Positions 21,428-33,776 of a stretch of DNA of 64,000 bases are shown here, one piece after another. The stretch spans positions 1,351,058 to 1,415,057 of the forward strand of contig NW_006766889.1 in assembly GCF_000275845.1 (NCBI RefSeq), given 5' to 3'. The translations under genes were made by a program, and so were the position numbers. This stretch comes from Dichomitus squalens LYAD-421 SS1. Taxonomy: Eukaryota > Basidiomycota > Agaricomycetes > Polyporales > Polyporaceae. The number at the start of each line of letters is the position of its first letter. Positions within the stretch are counted from its first letter, which is position 1. The notes under the pieces are model-generated. The model searched no databases. It was not told the DNA's origin and was given only the letters and a program-made list of their open reading frames with translations.

Positions 21428-22449
21428 TGGATCGAGTACGCCCATGTAACCACCGTATTTGCCATCGTGGCGCGCCTCGAGTTTCCTTCCAACATCAACA
21501 TCCGTCTCTGCAACCTCGTGACCAATTAGACAACAGCCGCAACACTTTGTTGACGGTGAGGGTTCGCGCGCATAACTGTGTGAGACGTAGATGAGTGAGC
21601 ATCGGAAACGAATTGCCGGGTATGAAGCGGATGTGGGGACCGAGGTGAAGAGCACGTAGTTGGGGAGTCTCCCCATTACAAAGAAGTAACGTCTCGGGAT
21701 CGACCTCATTCATTCTTCGGCTCCACACGCCCAATGCGCGTATCGTTAAAAGCTCGAGCGTAGGCAGTGGCGGGAGTTGTTTCACAAGACGCAGTATATC
21801 GGCGTTCTGTAAGGGAACGGTGAGATGGAGAGCCTGCACGCGTCCCGGATAAGTCTCAATGACGTGGCTTGGGGTTGCGCGCTCTTTCTTACGATACGAG
21901 ACAGTGGTGTGTACATGGAGGGCCGAAGTACCAGAGCGCTGGAGAATGATGCGAGGATCGACAAGCTGAGTGCGATGGGCGTCCATGATGTGACACCACA
22001 TACTGGGATCTTCCAACACGATTGTGCGCCAACGGCTGCACACCTTGGTGATCGTGACCGCGCGGTGTATCTGGTTGGATGGGTTTCCAAGGACATCAGT
22101 GTTGGGTGCTGCGACAAACCGAAATATACGTCTGAGGATCTCGACGGGAAGCTTGTTGACTGGAAGGAAGTTGTTCTCGTATCTCCTAAATAGACCGGTG
22201 AGATGTTGGAGATCACGAGAAATGGCGCAAGCCTGGGGACAGAGCGATGGTCAGAAACTAGAGTGCGACACCGGCAAGGCGGGAGACATGCCTCTCGAGC
22301 GCTGTTGAAAGATCGATCAGTCGGTTAAGGAACGTGCTATGGCATATCAAGACAGACCTTATAATACCGAGACGAAGTTCGTCCCTTGAGGCAGCGAAAA
22401 GATCGCTCAATGCCTGCGACGTTGCTGAATTTCCCCTCATGTATGGCAT

Positions 22450-23380
22450 GCTGGCTGTAAATCACCAGGGCGAGCGACAATAAACTCGATCACCAGTGAG
22501 TGGTAATGGCGAGCCGATTCGGAAACTAGAGTGATCTGCGTCACTGGTGCCTACCCAAGGTTGAGGACTCCGCTGGTGTGAAGACGAGAGCGGAAGTAAG
22601 GGAGAGGTGCGAACACAAATGGCCTTGGGCAGGTTTTGAACGGGTGTCTGAGTGTCAATATGAGACAGTGGCGGTGTTACAACATGCCGTGAGGTCAGCG
22701 GCACATTGCTAGCTACCGGTTACCAGTGACTGTGGGCCCCTCTTTTTTGTGTTGTGTAAATGAGGTCTCTCTTTGAGTCATCGTACAAATGCGCAGTCGT
22801 TGTTACATCCAGCACAGTTCGTGATTTGATAACCCAAGCTGTCAGATCCGCGAGTACTACTTAGGTGCGTCATCACGCGCTTGGGCGTTGCAACGTGGGA
22901 ATATGGGATCGACGTCTTGAACAGGCGTCGGCGCACGCGCATTCACATGTTTCCTCAACCTCGTTCCCCTGATTTGCCATAAATGTCTACATACTCGTCA
23001 TGCTCGAGATGAAGCAGTACGACCAGGCGTGATCTGATTTCCGGGTGCTCGCCAGGTCACACCTGGCAAAATCATTCGTGGCCACGCGCGCACATGGACG
23101 GCATCAACACCCGTCGCGGTGTTGCATCAAGCGTGGCCGCCTGACCTCTTCCCCGTCTGTCGCCCTCCATGTGCATGTGCTTCGTTGGCGGCTCATGGTA
23201 GCATTTGGTCGTTGTCACAGTCAGCCGCGGTTCTTCCGCTACTTCGCTTCAGGAAGCGCCGGAGGATATATACTGAGGGGTTCCAATTGCGACTTCTCGC
23301 TGGCCAGGTCCTCTTGCCTCCCGTCTTCAGTGCACAGGCAGCATCGCCGTCACGCCTTGGTTTGATTCCGACCGGCTACG
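22450..23380. other. Intergenic region: F-box and glucoamylase promoters (divergent)
   Basis: The F-box gene points left and the glucoamylase gene right, so this stretch is a divergent promoter. It holds the glucoamylase TATA box and one SYGGRG-type site (CCGGAG, 23259-23264), the sequence class bound by Cre1-type repressors. A single such hexamer is expected by chance, so its role is unproven. No gene is supported. Confidence 0.5.
23267..23272 (+). promoter_or_regulatory. TATA box of the glucoamylase gene
   Basis: TATATA about 110 bp before the glucoamylase ATG. It sits three bases after a CCGGAG hexamer matching the Cre1/CreA consensus SYGGRG. Confidence 0.55.
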
Positions 23381-25451
<2,071 letters not shown>

Positions 25452-26741
25452 ATGATCCCCATTTTGACCCGAGTCTTCTGCAGCACCGAGGGGGCCGGTG
25501 TTACATCGCCCAATGACTTATAAAAGATGGGGTGTGAAGTGGGGCAATGAATTACCATGACTCTTGGCGCAGTTGTCTCTCGGCTCGAGTGCCAGTCACC
25601 CCGTTGTACGCTACTAATAAGATAGCCATACGTTTGTATCAATAGACCTACCAACTGGGCACCGATATTATGGACCATAATCATTGCGTCAAAACCAGAC
25701 CATATGCGCATTGGCTGCGGGCATCGCCGCCGCTTTCTATACTGTGACTCCAGATCTCTATCTGCTCGACACTATCGTGGGCCGTTCGTACGTCACTTCT
25801 AGTCATGATCGCAGAACGACAGACGGAGCGCGTAAGTCATAAATCGATTGACTAGGTATGTGACTCTTGCCCTTCGACTGACACACCGGCTGACCTTCAA
25901 TCGATTCTTTTTTCTCCCTTCAGCTCCCCTGAAAGCCAAGCCAACGTTCGATCTGCTTTGTTATCTCACGACGTCCACCATTATGACGGTGGAAAGCACG
26001 TGGATGGACCACCGTGCGTTCGCGAGCTGGGTACCTTGTCCCATCGGTCGATCTTGATGGAGAATGCTTGCGTCTTCATGCTCTCCCGCTATGTTCGGCA
26101 TTACATGGTGCCAGATTCAGACAGTATGTACCCTCATGTCCTCCATGATACCTGCTTTGTGGCGACGCTGGTGGTGTTCTCACGATGATCATGAAATCGA
26201 CGAGCAATGACCATCGCCCCTTATCCCCCGGAGTCCCATTGTCCGGTGGCGCGGCATAGCGCCCACCACAAAGCGTCGGGGAGTCCTTAAGTTCGCAAAC
26301 GTGTGGACGACAATCGTCGGCCCACTTATTGTCGTCGCCCCACCAGGGCAGCTCCTCTGTGGGTCACGCAACTGCTACAATGGTTTACCTTGCGATCGCC
26401 ATTAAGCCCCAGGGACGACACATTGCTACGTCGTGGCTCTCCTGCACGGCAGCTAAACAAACCCGTACAACTTCGTTACGGTACGTACTTACTATCAGAA
26501 TCTGTAAGTCAAGTGCTAGCCTTGGTGGTAACCAAAGCATTGGTAGCTGAAAGCGGTTCAGCCCGCAATGATCAAAGCACTCCCGAGGCGTATCCCTGAA
26601 CACTACGATCCAAGCAGTGGTCCAAAGTCTAACCAAGAATAGTCTACATGCAAACGCACCGTCCGTGCATTACATCCTCGTGCAGCAATGCTCTATCCCT
26701 TCGCTCTGAGCCCCCGCCCACAATCCTCATCACCCAGTCGC
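25452..26741. other. Intergenic region between convergent genes
   Basis: About 1.3 kb holding the 3' ends of glucoamylase (plus) and the phosphodiesterase (minus). Short open frames near 25848-26188 and 26303-26636 show no domain or splice support. Nothing else is seen. Confidence 0.5.
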
Positions 26742-28946
26742 TCAAAAGTACTTATCCCAGAAGCCCTTCGTGCCATTCGTCGGCGCGGCGTACTCCTCAA
26801 TGCCGAGCAGCTTCATCATGAGGTTGTACACCTGCACGTTCTCGAACGTCTCCATCACGTACGCGTCGTCCGCGGTCGAGTGCCAGCCCTTATTCGGTCG
26901 CGTAAGGTCGCGCCCGAAGAGCGACGCGAGGCGCCGCACGGGGCTGGACGCAGATGATTTCGCGCGGTCAGCCTCGATTGCTTTCACAACAGCGGAGAAG
27001 GGCCCATGCGCGACAAACATGGCGTGCATCTCCTTGTATTGGTTATCGTAGCCGTGACTCTGCGCATTGGCGTTAGCCAACGGACGTAAGATTGACCGTA
27101 CGAGATCACCTACCCCCTTGTTCATACCCGAGCCGTTCTCGATGCGGTTCGTCAGGGCATATTCTATCCGTGGTACGATGTATATGGGCGCGATGCGCTC
27201 GTTGTTCGTGAAGTGCCAGCGCTTCGGCATCGTTTCGTGCGTGTACACATCAAACTTGCCGTCGCTGAGCTGCGACGCGTTCAGGAGCACGCGGAGGTAT
27301 TTGTCTGCGTTCTCGGGCGTATCGAAGCGCAAGCCCATTGCCGGCCAGCCGTCCTCGTGCTTAATGTGCTTGTAGCCGTCACCGAGAATGTCGTCGATGA
27401 AGACAAGCTCGGGATGGCTCGTGTCCGTCATACCGTGGTCGCTCACGAAGACGATGTCGACGATATCGGTCAGGTTGCGTGCCTCGATCTCGTCGTGGAG
27501 GTCGCGTGCGAAGACGTCCACTTGTTTCAAGACTTGCTACGGATGTGGACGGCTGTGAGTGCTTATATCGAGGGCAGGGATGGAAGAATAACTAACATCG
27601 ACAACCTTGGATGTTGGCCCATACTTGTGACCGGCCTGGTCGAGAGAAGGCTCGTATGCTGTAGACGTCAGAAAGATACTCAACTGCTCGAAATACTGGT
27701 CAGGCGTACCCATAATGAACTGAGGACGAGTATCGACTGGCAGGTCGATCCAACTCAGGATCTGGCTGAGCTTGTGTTTCAAGGGTACGTGATCCTGGTC
27801 GGCGTACATCGTCAGTAGTAGACGGCACACTCAACGACCGAATGAACATACCTTCCAAGGTACGAAGTATGTCGGTGAAGCGCCGCTAGTGGTCTTTGGC
27901 GGTCCTGGCCTATGGAAAGAATCAGAAGAGCCTGGTAAACATTCTGCCATTGAACACACCACATGAGATTTGCCGTCCTTACGCCAGCCTTCTCTGCTGT
28001 CTCCCACATCTGCGCGCAAAGACTTATGAGCACATGGTCCGCCTTGATACAAGCGGCCACGATGTACCGGTTCGCCGTGCCACCAATCCGCGATCCATGC
28101 AGACTCAATACGATTGTAGTGGAACTGACGATCTGTCGCTGGATCCCAAAAATCCTAATAGCCGAGATAAGACCGCGTTAACACATAATCGGGATATGAC
28201 GTACGTTTGCTACTATCCCATGGGACTCCGCATATAGTCCAGTCCTAGCGCGATTTCAGGACAGCTGCACACCACTTCGCCATGAACACTCACATCAAAG
28301 CCCAATGATTACTTCGTAGTCGCGGTGGTGAGCTTCGTCTATGATGAGATACCGTGGGTATGACAACTCACGGAAAAGTAAGGGTCTACAATCAAGTTCA
28401 AGTGAGCATAGATCCTATGCACCGCACAAAGAGCGGCAAACATACCGGGAAAACAGGCTGCATAGACTTCGCACGAAGCCCGTCCTTGCTGATAGCCAGC
28501 AAGTGAGGCGTCAAATTACGGTCGAGGTAGTCCGCCCTATAGCCCAGCGTTCACAACGCCGCTTCAAACACGATAGCACCCTGGCTGACGCACCGTAGGC
28601 CGTCAATGGATACGATAATCGCCGTCTTCTTGAAGTCATGCGTTCCATTGCTGAGTAGGCCCTGCGTGTTCAACTGGGGTTTCGTGTCGCTCGCCCGGGG
28701 GCCAGATAAGAAGTTTCGTAACGGAATGGCGATGGAGAGCAAGAGCAGAGAGAAGAACAGCACACTAAACACGACGCATTTCCTGGACCTGCTCGGAGGC
28801 GGAAGTTCTGCGGTCTCTTCCTCATCATATTGTGCATCATCGAGTCGTCGCTGCTCAGATGATATCAACGTCTTGCGCTCTTCATCGTCTAACGAATGAC
28901 GCGGGGAATCCGAAGCGGACGCGAGCTTGAAGTACTCCGGTTTCAT
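26742..28946 (-). CDS. Type I phosphodiesterase / nucleotide pyrophosphatase (ENPP family), type II membrane protein
   Basis: Zinc hydrolase cleaving phosphodiester or pyrophosphate bonds of extracytoplasmic nucleotides, related to yeast Npp1/Npp2. The ATG at 28946 opens a 56-residue cytosolic tail with acidic clusters. A membrane anchor follows near residues 57-77 (CVVFSVLFFSLLLLSIAI), then the lumenal catalytic domain. Motifs: IIVSIDGLRADYLD (metal-binding Asp), TLTFPNHWALMTGLYAESHG (nucleophile Thr), VFVSDHGMTD and MFVAHGPF (metal-binding His and Asp). Around eleven exons. The nucleophile is encoded by a 14-nt exon (28372-28385) followed by an 18-nt exon (28294-28311). Later joins give WDPATDRQFHYNRIESAW and LMWPGPPKT. 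The last exon (27530-26742) ends GFWDKYF. All joins use GT-AG and keep frame. Localisation to Golgi, vacuole or plasma membrane is inferred from the anchor. Confidence 0.9.
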
Positions 28947-29795
28947 AGCGACAAGGCTGCCCAGCGAGAGTCTCCTAGAAGCCGACCGAAGAGAATAGCT
29001 GAACAGAGGCCCGCCTGCAGGTACGCTCGTACGTTCGAGATGGAATGAGGAGGGACAGCTGATGTTGAGTGGCTGGAACGTGCAGCAGTGACTCCGAGGA
29101 TGCTATCCGTCCCGAGAGGATTACGTAATACAACCTCCGCGGTCATTCCTTTTATGGGACCCACTACCAACCGCCAAGAGGCGTAACATTGCTTCCATTG
29201 CCAGATTGCTCAGCCACTGCGTCACGGCTAGCTATTGGCACGCCAATAAGTCATAACTGTAAGTGCAGATGGGGATACTCTCATTGTACGACATTGTAAT
29301 ATCAGGCGGAACGGTATTCGTAGCCACCGATTACAATCGTGTGGGATGAGGATGTCTTTGCATCGCATCAAAATAGGACCTTCTCAGGCAATGCAGCTCG
29401 ACTTTGATCACAGACTCGGGTCGACAATTTTCAGGCACCAAGGCTTGTAGATTGGACGTCCATATAGGAACGGGGTAATATCGTGGGTACGCCTTTTGTA
29501 AAGCTATGGACTCAATCTCAGAAAGACAAGCCACGAGATGAAAGTTGAGGGCGAGCTTGTGGTACACGCAATGCAAATAATCAGCCAAGACACGCAGCGC
29601 CACCGGGAATAAGATGTATACAAGTTGATATGGATTGTCCATACGACACATAGCTCAGAGCAAACTGACTGGCTCCCAAGATCAACAGATTTACCCCCAG
29701 CGTTACAGAAGCGATTATGCCAAGGAAACAGAAGTTGAGTTACGCGCGCAAGGGTGAAGAATCGCCTCGAGAACCCAGGGAAGAGAAATTGCCCA
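28947..29795. other. Intergenic region (phosphodiesterase promoter)
   Basis: About 850 bp between the phosphodiesterase start and the probable 3' end of the unrecognised gene. Short frames on the minus strand (29331-29651) are without support. No TATA box or repeat stands out. Confidence 0.45.
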
Positions 29796-31780
29796 TTCAA
29801 CACAAGACCTCCACCTCGTCGCCCTCGCCCTCGTCTTCGTCCACGAATGCGCTACTGCGGGATACTCCGTGAATGGGTGCCCTCGAACGCCTTCAGGCTC
29901 CGTACCTCCAACCAATAACACGTCGCCCTCGGTAAAGTCTGCGTTCTCTGCAGCAAACAGCGCAGAACACGACTGTACCGGATTGTGCAGATCTTCGGGG
30001 AGTGATGGGTGCAGGAGCGAGGGGTCATCTGGAGTTTAGGGAAGGTAGCATAGTGACGGTGTAGATGGATTGGAATGGATGGCCAACATATTGCCAGTAG
30101 CTGTCCCTGCGAGCATGATAAACTCAGACTAGCTCAGGAAAGACCTTAGCAACAGGCGGATGCCGTCAGTGGAGGTGGCGACTGAGACTGGCACTGCAGC
30201 TGCACTAGGAAGGCGTGATCGGTTACACACTCCGTGGGTTGCTGGTCGCTACAGCCATAGTCAATGCCTCGGTCTTTGACGTCGATCGATTGCCCGCAGG
30301 CGCTCTTCGGAGGTGAAGTGTATGCTGGCGGTGGTGTGGGCGGTGCCTGGAATAAAATTGTCACAACGAAGGGAGAGACAGCCATCACGCGAAGCCTACC
30401 TCCTTCAGAGGTGCAGGAAGTAGCTCCTCCATCTATGGCTGATCAGCGTATGTCAAACGATCAAAAGGTAGGACGAACCAGAAAAACTTCCTCAAGGGGA
30501 GCTGGGCCAACTTCCTCCATAATTCCTATAGCTTTGCGTTTGACTGCAAGCCGTTCGGAGACCTGAAGCCTTTTCTTCCAAACCCGGTATGCCTGCGGTT
30601 ACAAAGTTCAGATGCTCGTGTAAATGAAAGGATTGTAGTACGCACCTGCACGACAGCGCGAGTAACAGGGCGACGCCAATTGTGAGCTTGCTGCACGTAA
30701 CCGTCCCTGAGTATCCGGATGATGTCGAGCTTGCCGATGGCCGCTTCCATCGCGTGCATGCCTGCATCTACCCAATAAGTTGTCGCCTTGTTGCTGGGGG
30801 ACGGGGTAGCAGATTGGATGCGGGACGGGAGGGAGCTTGTAGGAACTCTGTCTCCTATGAGGAGCACAGGGGAGATAGCGCCGATCATCTCGACAGCGAC
30901 GATACGGATGGGCGAGCCGGGCAAGTTATCGTCCCCGCGTAATAAGCAAGTCGGCTTCCATGGCGGTCTGGGAGGTGCTATGACAATATTGAGTACTGTC
31001 GGACGCGCCCAGCCACTGCAAGATCGATCTTGTTAGCCACCATGACCTCGACGTCGCTGACAGGGCCACTGTTCGGGTCGCAGACTTTGGTCATATCGGA
31101 AGGACGGGGGCTCGTTGCAAGGTTGTGCGCGACTGCCTTGACTTGAATCTTGAGGGAGACGATGAGCGACCGTCGTTGCGGTGTCACGTAATACTTCCTA
31201 ATCGGTCATGCCACAACGTGGCGACGTAGGGGATGCAGAACCGAAGGATATGCAAGGTCTTCATGCGGAGATGCATACATGGTAGCTCATGGAGCTGTGA
31301 CCGAGACTTCTCATTAAGGAGGGTTTGATCAGCATATCGATGAGCCAAGGCTTTAGAGGCGGGCTCCTAGCGAAGCGCGTCGGGACGTCTGAGCTGGAGA
31401 GCATACGTCGAAGGTTTGCCAACCGACTGGATCAGGTCTAGATGCGAAACGTTCGCAAGTAGAAGGACCGTCACCTTCGACCTGTGTGCGGGCAGTAACA
31501 CAGTGACTCCAAGTTCAAGTTTGTGGCACTTGCGCGCGATGTGTGTCGTTATGGGTGACCAGGAGACGTGCTGGCTGCATGGGGCATGATGCATGACTTG
31601 CCACAAACAAGTATTTCCCGCGCATCTGCTCGCCGCCAGCGCTTGTCCCTGTACCATGCATCTGCGGATCTGCGTGACTTACCAAGTCTGCGCAGGCTGC
31701 GCCCGCACACGAACTCCTCGGACCTCGACTCGTCCTGCATGTTGTACGCGTTTCAAGGGGCTATTTCCCAGCTCTGTCAT
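29796..31780 (-). CDS. Unrecognised multi-exon protein (possible arrestin-like or adaptor; ends uncertain)
   Basis: I do not recognise this protein. Several stretches on the minus strand are clearly coding and separated by plausible introns. 31780 downward gives MTELGNSPLKRVQHAGRV. Near 31190-31020 it reads SLIVSLKIQVKAVAHNLA, then VSDVEVMVANKIDLA. 30940-30656 gives PIRIVAVEMIGAISPVLLIG, a hydrophobic patch, and MEAAIGKLDIIRILRDGYV. Then come AYRVWKKRLQVSERLAVKRK, a short MEELLPAPLKE exon and APPTPPPAYTSPPK, a PPxY-type motif. A possible stop follows at 30146. Further coding-like text at 30010-29880 (SLLHPSLPEDLHNP, ALFAAENADFTEGDV) and an acidic end (VDEDEGEGDEVEVLC, stop at 29798-29796) suggest the gene continues. 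Exon joins near 31020 and 30150 could not be settled. The PPxY motif and beta-rich text allow an arrestin-like adaptor, but that is a guess. Confidence 0.45.
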
Positions 31781-32137
31781 TGTGCATGCGACGCATCAGC
31801 ATGTTGACGGAGGGCTATCATGCTTATCTATATTCACACTCGGCAGAAGCTCGTCTAGAGAACCCGGCAGGCCCGCCTGATGGACTGTCCACGGGTCCAA
31901 TTTGAGGCGTTGTACCAGCCTATCCCCTCACTCGTCCTCGTTCGAGTCGACCACAACCACGACACCGTTGGACCTTCGCGGCGTGCAGTTGGTGAAAGGG
32001 TATCACGGCTAGAGTCCCACTACTCACGAGACCTGCGAAGTCCACCGTCTCCTCATTTCGCTCCACCTTTGGTCTTGCATCCCGGATCTTGTGCTGCACC
32101 TCCATTCAAATAGGTTCCGCTGCACACCGTCGTGTCT
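31781..32137. other. Short divergent promoter region
   Basis: 357 bp between the unrecognised minus-strand gene and the KNH-like plus-strand gene, serving both. No TATA box is recognised. Confidence 0.45.
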
Positions 32138-33131
32138 ATGTTCCCAACTGCCATGCACGCAATGTTCTTCCTGCTAGCACTGGCTGTCACGACTCTAGCC
32201 AAGCCGCTCGCATTCAACCCTCGTGATGCGATTTCCCCGCCCATCACGAACCCTACGGCTCAGACCGTGTGGAAGGCAGGAGACACGCAGACGGTGACTT
32301 GGTGAGTCCCACATACATAACACAAGTAGCGAGGCCAGGCGTTCAACTAAGCGTTGAACCTGTTAGGGATCTGTCAGGGTTGAACGGTGCTCAGCCGTCT
32401 AACCCTCAGGCTCAGATCATCCTCGGCACGTTCACCAACGGGGAGGAGCACCTGCTGCTCGGTGAGGTTTCCCACTAATCATCTGCCACGTCCACGTCCC
32501 TTACAGTATGAACTCGTTGCTGCAGACACTGTGCTCGCGTCAGGCTTCAACATTCTTGACGGGAACGTCACTCTGACCGTCCCGACAGTTACGACGGGCA
32601 GCGACTACATCGTCTGTTGTACGTATACTATATCACTGCACGTCCTTCATGCACGCTAAGAGCCCTCCCTCTTCAGTGTTTGGCTCATCTGGCGACATCA
32701 GCCCCCCGTTCACGATCGTCGGCACCGACGCATCCTCCTCGTCATTCGCCCCTACTACGCAAGCGGACGCAGCGTCGAGCTCCAGGAGGTTCCCACCGCA
32801 CCAGACCACTCACCCCACGACGTCCGTCAGTCTGCCGCCGACCGTCATCCAGACCACAATCCCATCAAGTGCTTCGAGTCCGCTCACGACGTGGTCATCG
32901 ACTTCTATCTTCTTTCCCTCGGGCACACCGTCGTCCGCGGTATCTGGCAGCACTCAGCCCACTGCGACCGCGACCTCCCCTAGCAACTCAACGACGGGGA
33001 CGAGTGCATCTTCGACGAGCACCATCACTGGCGCTGTTGGCACTGGAAACTCCGGTGCGCGGACGACCGTGGCGGGATTGCATCTATGGAGCGCCATCGT
33101 TGGCACATTAGCTTTCTGGGTTCTGCTGTGA
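32138..33131 (+). CDS. Secreted KNH/Kre9-like protein with Ser/Thr-rich stalk and GPI-type tail
   Basis: Cell-wall protein of the type linked to beta-1,6-glucan assembly in yeast (Kre9/Knh1 N-terminal domain), common in basidiomycetes. Four exons (32138-32301, 32367-32461, 32526-32618, 32677-33131) give 268 residues. The signal peptide is MHAMFFLLALAVTTLA, with an alternative start at one of two nearby in-frame ATGs. The domain covers residues 30-125: PTAQTVWKAGDTQTVTW, LGTFTNGEEHLLL, GFNILDGNVTLTVP and LFGSSGDISPPFTIVG. Exon 3 must start at the AG of 32524-32525; the earlier AG gives a stop. A stalk of about 115 residues rich in Ser, Thr and Pro follows. The protein ends in a hydrophobic segment (LWSAIVGTLAFWVLL), as for GPI attachment. 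Confidence 0.85.
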
Positions 33132-33776
33132 GATCTGTCAGGATTGCCGGTGACTGACCCGTACGAACATTTTAATGCCCCAGATGCTCTGTACCATAGC
33201 TTGTATACCTACCAATGCGATAACGCCGCCTCACGTCTACCCACCTCACCTCCACCGCGTTGCCGCCCTATCGTCTGATGACCCATATCACATGCACGCG
33301 CGCAGACCGACGCAGCAGACTTCGAATGCAAAAAATGATACAATTGCAGGTCCATATGCAACAATGCCAGTACTAGATGCGGGCGACCGACAGAACGCAC
33401 GACCACAAACCCAAGCGAATCCGTGTGTCGCCAGCCGCTGGGTATAGGAATACCATCTTTATCTTTGCCACCAATCTGCCGAACGCGAACACCGACACAC
33501 AACGCGCAGGAGTCGTCACGCTTCTAAAGAAGCTGTAACACGCCACTATCGAGCGCCCACAACCCACAACCCAACGACAAGACATGTAGCTGTTAATCCT
33601 CCTCTTTGCCCTTCATTGCCGACCGCCCGCGCCGTCGCGGACGAGCCGGTGGCGCTACGCGCTCTTCAACGAACGAACGTCTTCGCCGCCTCGACAGGGC
33701 CGTGAACCTGCAGGAGCGGGCTTGTTGACCACAGGTCGAAAGGGTCGCTTGCCGAAATCACCAATCGTCGCGCCAA
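33132..33776. other. Intergenic region between convergent genes
   Basis: 645 bp between the stop codons of the KNH-like and Red1-like genes. On the minus strand, 33776-33593 contains coding-like text (FGKRPFRPVVNKPAP, then RRRRSFVEE, ending in KGKEED with a stop at 33595-33593). This could be an alternative, spliced C-terminal exon of the Red1-like gene. The rest shows nothing. Confidence 0.4.

Larger units (their letters stand above)
20028..22449 (-). pseudogene. F-box protein gene, split by a TRIM insertion
   Basis: F-box proteins are substrate receptors of SCF ubiquitin ligases; agaricomycetes carry large families of this type. The start is probably the ATG at 22449. Exon 1 ends LSTALERH; after an intron of about 56 bp the text continues ACAISRDLQHL, then the F-box NKLPVEILRRIFRFV and the conserved VCSRWRTIVLEDPSMW. 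A leucine-rich middle (QLPPLPTLELLTIRALG, FPMLTHLRLTQL) follows. The C-terminal half resumes at 20878-20028 (YPPPPVFVTLAPILRHIEGL to MHELPKDC). The 436-bp TRIM at 20987-21422 sits between the halves. With the element and one target copy (441 bp) removed, both halves are in the same frame. The intervening stretch still has stops in that frame (near 21495 and near 20955), so extra frameshifts or an unseen intron exist. Most likely a dead gene. Confidence 0.75.
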
